DNA of 32,337 bases from Parachlamydiaceae bacterium (GTDB taxonomy: Bacteria > Chlamydiota > Chlamydiia > Chlamydiales > Parachlamydiaceae): NCBI GenBank assembly GCA_013813265.1, contig JACCRY010000254.1, forward strand, positions 1 through 32,337. The letters run 5' to 3'. A program made the translations under genes and the position numbers. The notes beneath the pieces are model-generated. The model was not told where the DNA came from and ran no database searches. It saw only the letters and a list, made by a program, of their open reading frames with translations. Of the stretch, positions 7,425-15,586 are shown in pieces. Positions within the stretch are counted from its first letter, which is position 1, and each line of letters begins with the position of its first letter.

Positions 7425-8075
7425 TCAAAAATTTTTTTGCAAATTTTTATGGCTTCTACCCATCAGAGGCTTATTCTTCCAAAACTGCCCTTTATATTCA
7501 TCCCCGTTAGGCCATTTTAATATCCCATAACCGGTTCGTTTACCTTCAACATAGTCACCCACATACACTTTCTTGTCCGGGCAAATGAATTCCCCTTTAC
7601 CGTGGAATTGGAAACCAACAACATCACCTTTATATATGCCTCCATCTGCCTCAAAGAATGTTCCATGACCTGTGCCATCGACAAAAATGCCTACAAATTT
7701 TCCTTTATTGTCAGGTAGAGTGATTGTTTCTTCAGTGAAAACCCCATTGAGAAAGAAACCCTCATATATAACGCCATTCGGCTCAAAAAAAGCGCCTTTG
7801 CCGACTTCTTCATTATTTAAAAACTCTCCCACATATTTAGCCCCACCTGGCCAAGTGATTGTTCGTTGTAATCGTCTGGTTATTTTTGGGATGCTATCGG
7901 GATCAACTTTACGAATATTTTTTTCGGATAGGTGTGAAACGGGTGAAGATTCACTGTCATTGCTTGACATAGAATAATTTAAGACTTTCTGATCAATGAG
8001 TATGTTCATTTTCTCAGATTTTGGCTGTTCTTTTAATTGGATCTGGTCAGAAGAGGCTGTAAGTTTATAATGCAA
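7425..8075 (-). CDS. MORN-repeat protein
   Basis: The 216-residue frame has a polar, Ser-rich N-terminal ~70 residues and then at least five MORN-type repeats (about residues 75-205). These follow the G-x-x-Y-x-G-x-F/Y and G-x-G-x-F/L pattern, for example KYVGEFLNN, KGEFICPDKKVYVGDYVEG and GYGILKWPNGDEYKGQFWK. MORN repeats form beta-hairpin rods that bind lipids or proteins and are common in secreted effectors and in Parachlamydiaceae. There is no signal peptide. The TTG at 8075 follows a stop directly and has only a weak GGA upstream. The ATG at 8009 (MNILIDQK) is an equally possible start, and the repeats are unaffected by the choice. Confidence 0.8.
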   Translation of the reverse strand: MHYKLTASSDQIQLKEQPKSEKMNILIDQKVLNYSMSSNDSESSPVSHLSEKNIRKVDPDSIPKITRRLQRTITWPGGAKYVGEFLNNEEVGKGAFFEPNGVIYEGFFLNGVFTEETITLPDNKGKFVGIFVDGTGHGTFFEADGGIYKGDVVGFQFHGKGEFICPDKKVYVGDYVEGKRTGYGILKWPNGDEYKGQFWKNKPLMGRSHKNLQKNF

Positions 8076-8274
8076 TTAGCTTATTTCCATAAATTGACCC
8101 ATAATGTTATGTGATTAACGAATTATGATATTATATTGCATAAAATCATTAAAATTGACAATAATATTCCTGTCAGATTTTTTTTTGTTAATTTTAATTG
8201 AGACAGTCTTTTTCATCAATAAGCAAATATCGATTGATTAAACCAAGTTTTTTTTTAAAAAAACTTATTGTTTT

Positions 8275-8304
8275 TTGAAAAATAATTTTTCTTTGTAATA
8301 TAAT
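8275..8304 (+). promoter_or_regulatory. Promoter of the 8371 gene
   Basis: TTGAAA at 8275-8280 and a perfect TATAAT at 8299-8304 are separated by 18 bases. An A/T palindrome directly upstream (8245-8266) could act as an UP element or as the end hairpin of another transcript. The rest of 8076-8370 is very A/T-rich and holds no gene. Confidence 0.6.
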
Positions 8305-8370
8305 TAAGTTGTTAACGCATTACAAAAATTTAGAACTAAATAATTAAAATAATTTAATTTGGGGGATGAT

Positions 8371-8775
8371 ATGTCTACATTAAGCAATGATAATGCTTTC
8401 TTCAGAAGGGAAACAGCAAGTGAAATCAATACTAAGACATTTGGAAAGAGCGAAGGGAAAAAAAAATTACGCTGTGATCTCGTTGATTGGGTTTATCAAG
8501 AAAGTAATAATTTAAATGACAGAATTCAAGTTATCTCCAATCAGTTTTGTGTTGCTATGGAAGAAGATCATTTTGTTGATGCTGAAGTTGCAAAAGAAAA
8601 AACCGGATGGTTTAGAGTTGCTGTTAAAGTAGACAAAACTAATCGATATGCAATATTCAATTTGGCCAGTTTATCCAAGCGACTCGAAGTACCTCAAGCA
8701 GAACTAAAAGCTCAAGAGAAAAATGGAGGTTTAAACGATAGTTATATTAAAAACATGTTAAACATTCAGTTATAA
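8371..8775 (+). CDS. 5' part of an orphan gene, ended by an in-frame TAA
   Basis: This 134-residue frame starts with ATG after GGGGGATGAT and has a good promoter. It has no signal peptide or membrane span and I recognise no family; the GWFRVAVKVDKTNRYAIFNL stretch looks like a beta-rich domain. The TAA at 8773-8775 is the only stop in an otherwise open frame running to 10377. The following codons (KQKKVLLNIEKFISTPYSTD...) read like the same protein. I therefore regard this as the N-terminal fifth of a 668-residue protein, either truncated by a nonsense mutation or completed by readthrough. Confidence 0.6.
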   Translation: MSTLSNDNAFFRRETASEINTKTFGKSEGKKKLRCDLVDWVYQESNNLNDRIQVISNQFCVAMEEDHFVDAEVAKEKTGWFRVAVKVDKTNRYAIFNLASLSKRLEVPQAELKAQEKNGGLNDSYIKNMLNIQL

Positions 8776-10377
8776 AAGCAAAAGAAAGTATTATTAAATA
8801 TTGAAAAATTTATTTCCACACCATATAGTACAGATCACAACAGTCCTCTTTGTTGCAAAGAGATAGAGTCATTTATTAAAGAAGAATTTTCAGGAGATAG
8901 TTCTTTACACAAGAAATTAGACGCATGGAAAAACAGTCTAAAATTAGTAGAACTTTCAAAAGATCAAAATAAAAAGGCCATGAATTCCCGCAATCATCAA
9001 ATGTTTAAATCAATTTGCAATGAATTAAAATCAAAATTGTGCATTGTCCTACCAAATTATACTCCAACAAAAAAAGTAGTTAATAAGACTACCTTTAAAG
9101 ATGCAGATTGGACTGCAACCAGTAAGGGGGCAGAAAAAATTTTACTTATGAGGGGGAAAGGGCTTGATAAAACAAAAGATCCCCATGGAAAATTTTCTAT
9201 AGAAATCAAACCCATTGTGTACGTATCTTACCCCTCACCTACATCATCAAAGGAAGTTCCTATAAAGATACCGAATCAAGATGGATGGGTATTGGCTAAG
9301 GTCAATAGTTTAAAATGGCTAGACCTGACTGAAGACACTATTAGAAAACTTTCGAGATGTAATGCAGATGACATTCAAAGCATCGATATGTCAAAATTGG
9401 ATCTTGAAATTGAGAAGAAACTTGGAGAAATTTCAAAAGAAATTGAAAACGGAATAAAAATGAAACAGCAGCTTGCCGATATATATACTGAAAGTATAGG
9501 TAACCAAAAGTATCAGATTCCAAACGCCATAAAATTAATAGATGATATTTACATTAGCATAACCTCTGCTGATAGTAGAATAAAATCCATTACGTTTGAT
9601 TCAATTAAGCAGATGTGTGAAAAGACCATGGTGGGGCGTGTTGGGTCTGAAAATTCTGTCATATCAATCCTAATTATTGCGGCAACAGATAGTGACCACC
9701 GAAAATTCGGCATTGTTATGAACCGATTTATAGAAGTCGCAAACGAAAAATTAAACAGCCTTTCAAAACAAGAAAAATCGATCGCAAATCTAAAGAAAAT
9801 TTCCGATATTAAGGATTTAAAGATTATGACCTCGTTAGATTTAATAGTTGCAGGAAGAAATTTGAAAGAACAATGTAAAAAGTATGAAAATACGGTAAGA
9901 GGTTTTGATAGCGCAGCAGAATTCAGCAACATTCAATATATAAACAGGGTTGATAAATTCAAACATGCTTCAGAAAAATGCATCAAAAATATATATGAGT
10001 TTGTGATACACCGTGAAAACAATATGCAATCCCGTTTTAATATACGTTCATTCGAAACCGCGATGGAACTGGCCAAAAAAGAGGTTCGAGATATTTCTAC
10101 TCAAGAGCTTCTAAGGCTTGTGATCAAAGCTGTTATTTTGGAAGCTGCAAATAACTACGAGGACGAAAAGCTAGGACTTATTAAGAACTGGTTTTATAGC
10201 AATGATTTCAAAATCTTGTTAAGGAGCTTAAGTGAAAGTCCTTATGTAAGTTCTAATCTTTATAGTCAAGAGAATATATTTTCTACTTTTATGGATGCCC
10301 TTGATGAAATAGCAGAGACCGAGCTATTGAATTTTAGTGACGATCTAGACGAGACGAATGAAGACATAGAATTTTAA
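8776..10377 (+). pseudogene. 3' part of the stop-interrupted orphan gene
   Basis: This lies in the same frame as 8371-8775, separated only by one TAA. The first ATG is at 8980, but it has AAGG only 2 bases away and the preceding 68 codons are equally protein-like, so independent initiation is unlikely. The protein is charged and mostly helical, with a possible repeat of a GW-containing beta segment (QDGWVLAKVNSLKWLDL) seen also in the upstream part. The C-terminus is acidic (DDLDETNEDIEF). There is no membrane span and no known domain. Size, solitary promoter and lack of homology to anything I recognise suggest a lineage-specific, perhaps secreted, protein. The low number of lesions (one) argues for recent inactivation or functional readthrough. 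Confidence 0.6.
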
Positions 10378-10443
10378 AGAAATAGATGAAAATGATTCCT
10401 TCAATGACAAAAATTCAAATTTTTAAGTTACTTATTGTTTAAC

Positions 10444-10773
10444 TTAAGCCTCCTCATCTCCAAGCGCTATTAACTGCCGTATTTTCTTTCCTGGAGTATA
10501 TTTTACAGCCTTACGTGCAGGAATAATAATGGGTTCTGCAGCACGTTTAGGGTTTCGCCCAATCTTTTGTTTGCGCTCCACTATTTCAAAAACACCAAAA
10601 TCCCTAAACTCCAGTCGATGCCCTTCAGATAGGTGTTCAACCATTTTATCCAAAAAAGCTTGGATAACATGACGAACATCTTGGGGATTAATTTCATTTT
10701 CTTGGGAAATTGAATAGATCAGCTTTTTCTTGGTAATCGTGTTCTTTTCCAGTTCCTTTGCCATAGATGTCAT
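10444..10773 (-). CDS. himD: IHF/HU-family DNA-binding protein
   Basis: The 109 residues form a complete HU/IHF fold: the N-terminal helices (KKKLIYSISQEN, VRHVIQAFLDKMVEHL), the EFRDFGVFEI strand, the DNA-clamp arm RKQKIGRNPKRAAEPIIIPA and the tail KAVKYTPGKKIRQL. The arm carries the intercalating Pro of the R-N-P motif. From memory it resembles the single chlamydial IHF-alpha-like protein (himD) in both length and arm. It bends DNA and organises the nucleoid. AAGGAG lies 2 bases before the first ATG (10773) and 11 bases before the second (10764, MAKELEK), so the start could be either. It is divergent from the membrane-protein gene at 10901, as in the Chlamydia himD neighbourhood. Confidence 0.92.
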   Translation of the reverse strand: MTSMAKELEKNTITKKKLIYSISQENEINPQDVRHVIQAFLDKMVEHLSEGHRLEFRDFGVFEIVERKQKIGRNPKRAAEPIIIPARKAVKYTPGKKIRQLIALGDEEA

Positions 10774-10900
10774 AACTCCTTGAGATTAAGTATGTTTGCA
10801 TTTTCGCCTTTCATTGTCTTTTTAAGCAAGCCTTTTGCTGATTGCTTTTCCTTCCATTGATCATTTAGACTCTTGCTAGCAGCTTTTAAATTAATCTTTA

Positions 10901-11785
10901 ATGGGTATCAAAATGTTTCGTACACGTCAAAAAAAAATCTTTCCTCCAGGCACATTCATTGCAACGCCCGCCCGCATGGCAGCGATCATCCAGCTCTGTT
11001 TCGCGTTTAGTTTACTGCTCTGGATTATATCTCAGCCATTTATGGGCGATCTTTTTGCTGTCAAATCCGAGCGACTTCTTTCTCAGGAGCTTATTGGGAA
11101 AACTGCATTAATGGAATTACTACCTGCTTCTGAACAAGAATCCATCAAGCTATATGATGAAAAATTGCAACAAAAATTACAACACTCCTTTTTAGAAAAA
11201 TTTAAAGCTTCAATGCAGCTATTATTCATTCAAACTGCTCCTTTTAAACAAGCGTGGCTGCTTTTTTCTTTTCTGTTACCTCTTTTCCTTCTTTTGCGCA
11301 TTGAGGGGGCTATACAAGCCTGCTGGTTACTTCCAATTCTTACTCTAGCATACGCTGTGGATAATCAATTTAATGCCCAATTACCAAAAAAAAATCCAGA
11401 TACATATCTCTTTCCAAGTGAATCTGTCCTTATCCAAAACCATCTGAGAGCCCCTTTAAGTAATTCAATTTCTAAGCAGCAAAAACAACTAACAGAAGGA
11501 TGGAAAAATTATCTTATCAGTGAATGGGCAAAAGAAGGTATTAGCAGTGATTTAAGTCTCTACGAGGAACAAGTCGAGAAAGGCGAATTTGCTTTCAATG
11601 TCGCACGACTTAAAACACGCAGCTTATTTGGGTTGCTTGCCATGGAAAAGGGACCTGAACGCCAATCTTTAGCCATTCTGGGGCTTTATCTAGCTTGGAA
11701 CAGTCTCTTTGCATGGCTAGCTCGGAAAGCTATCATAATTGGACATCCTGATGGCACCCTCCTAACAACTAACTTATCAAGGTGA
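10901..11785 (+). CDS. Conserved chlamydial-type membrane protein, unknown function
   Basis: The 294-residue protein has three or four hydrophobic spans: ~26-45 (AAIIQLCFAFSLLLWIISQP), ~115-131 (AWLLFSFLLPLFLLLRI), ~136-150 (QACWLLPILTLAYAV) and a weaker one near 258-275. Between the first two spans lies a charged region, and a soluble domain (~155-250) follows the third. No enzymatic motif is visible. In Chlamydia a membrane protein of unknown function lies beside himD; the same context here suggests an orthologue, which I infer from position and topology only. Two in-frame ATGs (10901, 10913) are possible starts, and neither has a strong SD. Confidence 0.75.
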   Translation: MGIKMFRTRQKKIFPPGTFIATPARMAAIIQLCFAFSLLLWIISQPFMGDLFAVKSERLLSQELIGKTALMELLPASEQESIKLYDEKLQQKLQHSFLEKFKASMQLLFIQTAPFKQAWLLFSFLLPLFLLLRIEGAIQACWLLPILTLAYAVDNQFNAQLPKKNPDTYLFPSESVLIQNHLRAPLSNSISKQQKQLTEGWKNYLISEWAKEGISSDLSLYEEQVEKGEFAFNVARLKTRSLFGLLAMEKGPERQSLAILGLYLAWNSLFAWLARKAIIIGHPDGTLLTTNLSR

Positions 11786-11960
11786 CACCACTTTTGCTTC
11801 TGCGTTGAAAACAGGTCTCCTTATCCAATATGACTGGCTTGAATCACGGAAGCGATTAGCATAAAAATTCGTGTGCAACGATAGCGGAACCCGGGGTAGG
11901 AGATACGATCAGCAAAGCCGCGGTAGCCGTAAGCGTAAATTTTGTCCATCTACATTTTTT

Positions 11961-12140
11961 TTGTGCTCTTTGCATCTTTTGTTGCTTCTTTGCGTTTAAA
12001 AAATTAATTTAGTACACTGTCCGTTAAATCTGATTCAAATAAACTTCTTCAACGTAGTTTAAACTCTAATTCTATCTATATGAAACTAGATTGTTTTTTT
12101 TTAACGCAAAGAAGCAGCAAAAGACGCAAAGGGCGCAAAG
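11961..12140. repeat. Inverted repeat with ~38-bp arms
   Basis: The arms at 11961-11998 and 12102-12140 are reverse complements with about 34 of 38 positions equal. They consist of a purine/pyrimidine-biased phrase (GCAAAGAAGCAGCAAAAG and its complement). About 100 A/T-rich bases separate them, without a reading frame. A shortened third copy of the same phrase lies at 21634-21656. This suggests a small non-coding mobile or REP-like element. Confidence 0.7.
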
Positions 12141-12288
12141 ATCATTAGAGAAGCTTGGATGGGTGAAATTGACGCTTGGTAGCCGGTGGCAAACACGTGA
12201 CTCAAAAAACGTTACATGAATAGCATGATCGGGATGTCCAGTTACAAATGACTAGGCGAAGTTATTCAAATATGTACTTATTTAATAT

Positions 12289-12294
12289 TATAAT
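12289..12294 (+). promoter_or_regulatory. -10 box of the 12356 gene
   Basis: A perfect TATAAT lies 62 bases before the chosen start codon; no clear -35 is present. Just downstream a 9-bp stem (12309-12317 with 12322-12330, one G-U pair, loop CTTT) would sit at the 5' end of the mRNA and may protect it or influence translation. Confidence 0.4.
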
Positions 12295-12355
12295 GTTAGT
12301 CTTATAGTAAGGGGTTTCTTTAAACCTCTTAACTTTTTTAATGACGAGGTGGGTT

Positions 12356-12751
12356 ATGGGACCTTATACCGTAGCACTTTTCGGAGAAGCAGAAAAAGGA
12401 GAATACCACACGGCGTATTACTGCAATAATCTCGAACAACTGGCTGATAATTTTGGTAATGCACCATTACACAGTATGGGCTTGTATTATGCCATACAAG
12501 CCGTACTTTACCATCGAGATATTCTTTTTTTTCGTGTTAGAGAAGAGGGATTTAGCATCCAGGACTATTATTATGGTGTAAAATTATTGGAAACACAGAG
12601 AAGTTTCCCCAACATTTCTGCTATCTGTATGCCAGGGGTCGGGAACAGTAAGATTATTGAAGCAGCCGCTCCGCTTTGTGCCGTACACCACAGCCTTTTG
12701 ATCATTTCCGAAGCAGATCTTTACGACTACTTGACGCTTCGGGCTGCATAA
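12356..12751 (+). CDS. Small conserved-type hypothetical protein
   Basis: The 131 residues start MGPYTVALFGEAEKGEYHTA. The ATG at 12356 is chosen because GAGG stands 6 bases upstream; the ATG at 12341 lacks an SD. The sequence is compact and globular with no signal or membrane span. Aromatic-rich segments (LHSMGLYYAIQAVLYHRDILFF, in pieces) alternate with a glycine loop (CMPGVGNSKIIEA). I do not recognise a named family. It converges on ahpC with a shared perfect-palindrome terminator. In Chlamydia an uncharacterised small gene also neighbours ahpC, which may be the orthologue (from memory, not aligned). Confidence 0.75.
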   Translation: MGPYTVALFGEAEKGEYHTAYYCNNLEQLADNFGNAPLHSMGLYYAIQAVLYHRDILFFRVREEGFSIQDYYYGVKLLETQRSFPNISAICMPGVGNSKIIEAAAPLCAVHHSLLIISEADLYDYLTLRAA

Positions 12752-12752
12752 C

Positions 12753-12788
12753 AAAAAAACCAGCAAATCGGCCGATTTGCTGGTTTTA
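12753..12788. terminator. Bidirectional terminator
   Basis: A perfect palindrome at 12758-12785 (half-site CCAGCAAATCG) is flanked by a run of seven A on the left and TTTTAT on the right. It therefore works as an intrinsic terminator for both the plus-strand 12356 gene and the minus-strand ahpC gene. Confidence 0.9.
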
Positions 12789-12806
12789 TAACTTTAATCC
12801 ACAATC

Positions 12807-13388
12807 TTAAGCGAAGTAAGCTTCAAGCCCGGCTTTTGTAGGTGTCATCCGCTTTTTGCCAACTTGCCAATTTGCAGGACAAACTTCCCCATGTTGATCA
12901 TAACTGATTAGCGCATCGAGTGTTCTCAAAACTTCATCAACTGAACGTCCAAGAGGCAAATCATTGACGACTTGATGTCGAATGACATTGTCTTTGTCCA
13001 AAATATAAAGACCTCGCATCGCAATGCCTTCGTCTGGAATTAAAACTCCATAGTCTTCAGCAATCGACCTTGTCAAATCAGAAACCAGCGGATAGCTAAT
13101 TCCTTCAATGCCACCCTTGCTTTTTGGCGTACGCAACCATGCGAGATGGGAGTAACAACTATCAACGGAGCATGCGACTAGCTCTGCATTGCGCTTTTTA
13201 AAATCTTCATATTTCTCCTGAAAAGCATGCAATTCTGTAGGGCATACGTAAGTAAAATCTAAGGGATAGAAGAAAAAAACAACATATTTCCCCTGGAAAC
13301 TCTCAAGGGAAAAATTTGAGACAATTTCTCCCGAAACAACAGCTTTTGCCTGGAATTTTGGCGCTTTATTGCCAATTAACAATTTCAT
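12807..13388 (-). CDS. ahpC: 2-Cys peroxiredoxin, AhpC/TSA type
   Basis: The 193 residues form a typical 2-Cys peroxiredoxin. The peroxidatic Cys49 is in FTYVCPTE, and the resolving Cys170 is in GEVCPANW near the C-terminus; the Pro/Thr of the active site are present. It reduces hydrogen peroxide and alkyl hydroperoxides in the cytosol, using thioredoxin or a similar donor. No ahpF lies nearby. The start has a good SD (AAGGAAA). It is a single-gene unit ending in the bidirectional terminator. Length and motifs agree with the chlamydial AhpC. There is an unusual extra Cys pair in VACSVDSCYS. Confidence 0.96.
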   Translation of the reverse strand: MKLLIGNKAPKFQAKAVVSGEIVSNFSLESFQGKYVVFFFYPLDFTYVCPTELHAFQEKYEDFKKRNAELVACSVDSCYSHLAWLRTPKSKGGIEGISYPLVSDLTRSIAEDYGVLIPDEGIAMRGLYILDKDNVIRHQVVNDLPLGRSVDEVLRTLDALISYDQHGEVCPANWQVGKKRMTPTKAGLEAYFA

Positions 13389-13449
13389 AATAATTTCCTT
13401 TTTTTAAAAATATGCCCATTTTGACAGAAAATTGCATTTTTCTCGGCAA

Positions 13450-14082
13450 TCAGCCAAAAAATTCTTTTGCACGTGGGAGCCAATCTTCTTGCCCAATCGT
13501 CGTACTAGATCCATGCCCCGGATAAACGGAAGTCTCAGGAGGAAGTTTTGCCAGCTTTTCCAAAGATTTCCACATAAGTTCAGGTTGCGCAGTCGGTAAA
13601 GATAAAGTTCCAATAGTTCCTTGAAAAAGAGTATCTCCAGAAAACAAGGCCCTTTCTTGAGAAGAGTAAAAGCAAACACCGCCAGGAGTATGCCCTGGTG
13701 TGTGTATAGTCGAGAATTGAATTTCGCCTATAACAAACGATTCACCTTCTTCCAGAAGATGGTCAGCCGAGGCAGCCTCTATAGCAACCCAAAAAGGAAG
13801 TCCATCAGCGCCAGGGGACTCTAAATTAGCACGATCTAAAGGATGCACCCAAATGGGTATATTATATTCGTTTTTACATTTCGCAGCGTCTGCAATATGA
13901 TCCCAATGAGAATGAGTCAAAAGAATTTTTTCCGGAATCAATTGATTTTGTGCAATATATGCGGTAATAGACTTAAAACTTTTTGGAGACGGATCGACGA
14001 TTGCCGCTTTCTTTGTGTTTTTACAAGCTACGACATACGCATTTGTTTGAAATGGTCCCGAAGGAAAATGCTGGAAAATCAT
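13450..14082 (-). CDS. Metallo-beta-lactamase-fold hydrolase, glyoxalase II-like
   Basis: The 210 residues carry the whole metal site: THSHWDH (His57, His59, Asp61, His62), His131 in HTPGHTPGG, Asp150 in FSGDTLF and His190 in YPGHG. Such proteins hydrolyse S-acyl-thioesters such as S-lactoylglutathione or related small molecules in the cytosol; the exact substrate is open. The frame could be read upstream to 14163, but that extension is the translated tRNA-Arg gene. The ATG at 14082 abuts the last base of the tRNA (14083), leaving no room for an SD. If the tRNA and this gene share a transcript, tRNA 3' processing would yield a leaderless mRNA. Confidence 0.93.
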   Translation of the reverse strand: MIFQHFPSGPFQTNAYVVACKNTKKAAIVDPSPKSFKSITAYIAQNQLIPEKILLTHSHWDHIADAAKCKNEYNIPIWVHPLDRANLESPGADGLPFWVAIEAASADHLLEEGESFVIGEIQFSTIHTPGHTPGGVCFYSSQERALFSGDTLFQGTIGTLSLPTAQPELMWKSLEKLAKLPPETSVYPGHGSSTTIGQEDWLPRAKEFFG

Positions 14083-14157
14083 TGCACCGGAGAGGGTTCG
14101 AACCTCTAAACCTCCCGGTTCGTAGCCGGGTGCTCTATCCAATTGAGCTACCGGTGC
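14083..14157 (-). tRNA. tRNA-Arg (anticodon ACG)
   Basis: The acceptor GCACCGG pairs with CCGGTGC, followed by discriminator A. The anticodon stem CCCGG/CCGGG holds loop CTACGAA with anticodon ACG (read as ICG after deamination). The T-arm AGAGG/CCTCT holds TTCGAAC. CCA is not encoded. The 3' end directly touches the start codon of the metallo-beta-lactamase-fold gene. Confidence 0.97.
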
Positions 14158-14252
14158 AGGCATTCAAAACACAAGTCTACAGGAACCTCACTTTTTACAT
14201 CAATGACAATTTTCAGAAATTTTAATTTTGCCCGCACTTAGAAATATACCCA

Positions 14253-14281
14253 TTGACGATGGAAGTTTTATTATGTAAACT
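14253..14281 (+). promoter_or_regulatory. Possible promoter of the AAA+/DUF4143 gene
   Basis: TTGACG (14253-14258), 17 bases and TAAACT (14276-14281) lie about 28 bases upstream of the start codon. The -35 is nearly consensus; the -10 is weak. Confidence 0.4.
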
Positions 14282-14308
14282 GCTTTTATCAATGGAAGGA
14301 GTTTTGAA

Positions 14309-15586
14309 ATGAGCGCTGCAGCAAGACTAATAAGGCAAGTTATCACAGAGCAACGTCAGCCAAAAATCCCAAAAGATTTTGTGAAAAGAGACGCATATGA
14401 AAAACTGAAAAAATACTCTAAATTATCTGAAATTGTTGTAATCACTGGGCTTCGTCGGGTTGGAAAATCAACTCTGCTTCAGCAATTGCGGAGTGAATCC
14501 TCTGAATCGGATTATTACATCAATTTTGATGATGATCGTCTTGTCCATTTTGATCTCGAAGATTTTCAAGTGCTATTAGAACTATTTATAGAATTATATG
14601 GGGTTCAGAAAACTTTTTATTTTGATGAAATTCAAAACATCGTAGGCTGGGAAACGTTCGTGCGTCGACTTCATGATCAAGACAATAAAATTTACTTGAC
14701 AGGCTCCAATGCTACACTTTTTAGCCAGGAATTAGGAACCCGTCTTACAGGACGATATCTTCAATTGGAATTATATCCATACTCTTTTGCCGAATTACTG
14801 AATAATAAGCTTCAATTTGCGGGATTAGCTGAAATCATCACGACCGAAGAGAGGGGATTGGTCGCAAGAGCTTATGCAAATTATTATGAAATAGGAGGTA
14901 TACCAGCGTATGTTCACTCAAAAGAAATAGAAGTATTGCAATCTCTCTACGAAAGTGTTCTTTATCGAGATATCATTACCCGCTATAAGCTTTCAAATGA
15001 TCGACCAATTAAGGAGCTTGTCTATTATTTTGCGAGCAATGTTGGTAAAGAATTCAGCTACAGCGGATTGGCCAAATTAATTGGTCTGGGAAGCCCTACT
15101 ACTGTATCAGATTACTGCCATTACCTGTCAATGAGTTATCTTTGCTATACTATTTCTCGCTTCAGTCATTCTTTGAACAAGCAGCAGTTACACAATAAAA
15201 AAGTCTACTTTATTGATCATGCAATGGCTAGAGCTTTGGGTTTCCGTTCAACTGAAGACAAAGGACGACTTCTTGAAAACCTTGTTTATATCGAGCTAAG
15301 AAGGCGAGGAGGAGAAATCTATTTCCATAAAGACCAAAAAGAGTGTGATTTTCTTGTGCGAAGACAGGGAAAAGTGTGTGAGGTATTTCAGGTCTGCTTA
15401 GATTTGCATGATCCCGAAACCAGAGAAAGAGAACTACAGGGTTTATGTGAAGCGATGGAGGTTCATGGAATCATTACCGGGATAATCCTAACAGGCAGCC
15501 AAGAAGAGGAGCTTCAGATTCAAGTTAATGAAGTTACATCCACTATCTCTATTCTTCCTATCTGGAAGTGGGCGGGTACCAAATAA
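14309..15586 (+). CDS. AAA+ ATPase with DUF4143 C-terminal domain
   Basis: The 425 residues show an N-terminal AAA-type ATPase. Walker A is GLRRVGKST (47-55), Walker B is TFYFDEIQN (102-110), and a sensor region TGSNATLFSQELGTRLTGRY follows (131-150). The C-terminal half is the DUF4143 part: a winged-helix-like block (~245-285), then a restriction-nuclease-like core with Glu324, KECDFLV (344-350) and EVFQV (358-362). The family is widespread and often horizontally spread; its function is unclear, with toxin, transposition or DNA-handling roles proposed. GGAG lies 9 bases before the ATG. The stop overlaps the start of the Tsr3-like gene (TAATG), so they are translationally coupled. Confidence 0.92.
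   Translation: MSAAARLIRQVITEQRQPKIPKDFVKRDAYEKLKKYSKLSEIVVITGLRRVGKSTLLQQLRSESSESDYYINFDDDRLVHFDLEDFQVLLELFIELYGVQKTFYFDEIQNIVGWETFVRRLHDQDNKIYLTGSNATLFSQELGTRLTGRYLQLELYPYSFAELLNNKLQFAGLAEIITTEERGLVARAYANYYEIGGIPAYVHSKEIEVLQSLYESVLYRDIITRYKLSNDRPIKELVYYFASNVGKEFSYSGLAKLIGLGSPTTVSDYCHYLSMSYLCYTISRFSHSLNKQQLHNKKVYFIDHAMARALGFRSTEDKGRLLENLVYIELRRRGGEIYFHKDQKECDFLVRRQGKVCEVFQVCLDLHDPETRERELQGLCEAMEVHGIITGIILTGSQEEELQIQVNEVTSTISILPIWKWAGTK

Larger units (their letters stand above)
11786..12355. other. Repeat-rich 570-bp intergenic region
   Basis: No gene is seen. The stretch holds degenerate copies of two motifs that recur near 32.1 kb: GGAAGCGATTA at 11841-11851, and AGCCGCGGTAGC at about 11917-11928. 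It also contains the long inverted repeat listed separately and the promoter of the next gene. It looks like a landing site for dispersed palindromic repeats. Confidence 0.6.

Noticed and set aside
8773-8775. TAA as a recoded amino acid (selenocysteine or pyrrolysine type)
   Set aside because: Those systems use TGA or TAG, and no SECIS-like hairpin is visible; nonsense mutation or ordinary readthrough is simpler.
14083-14163. N-terminal extension of the metallo-beta-lactamase-fold protein (PVAQLDRAPGYEPGG...)
   Set aside because: It is the translation of the tRNA-Arg gene, a familiar annotation artefact; the family N-terminus starts at 14082.
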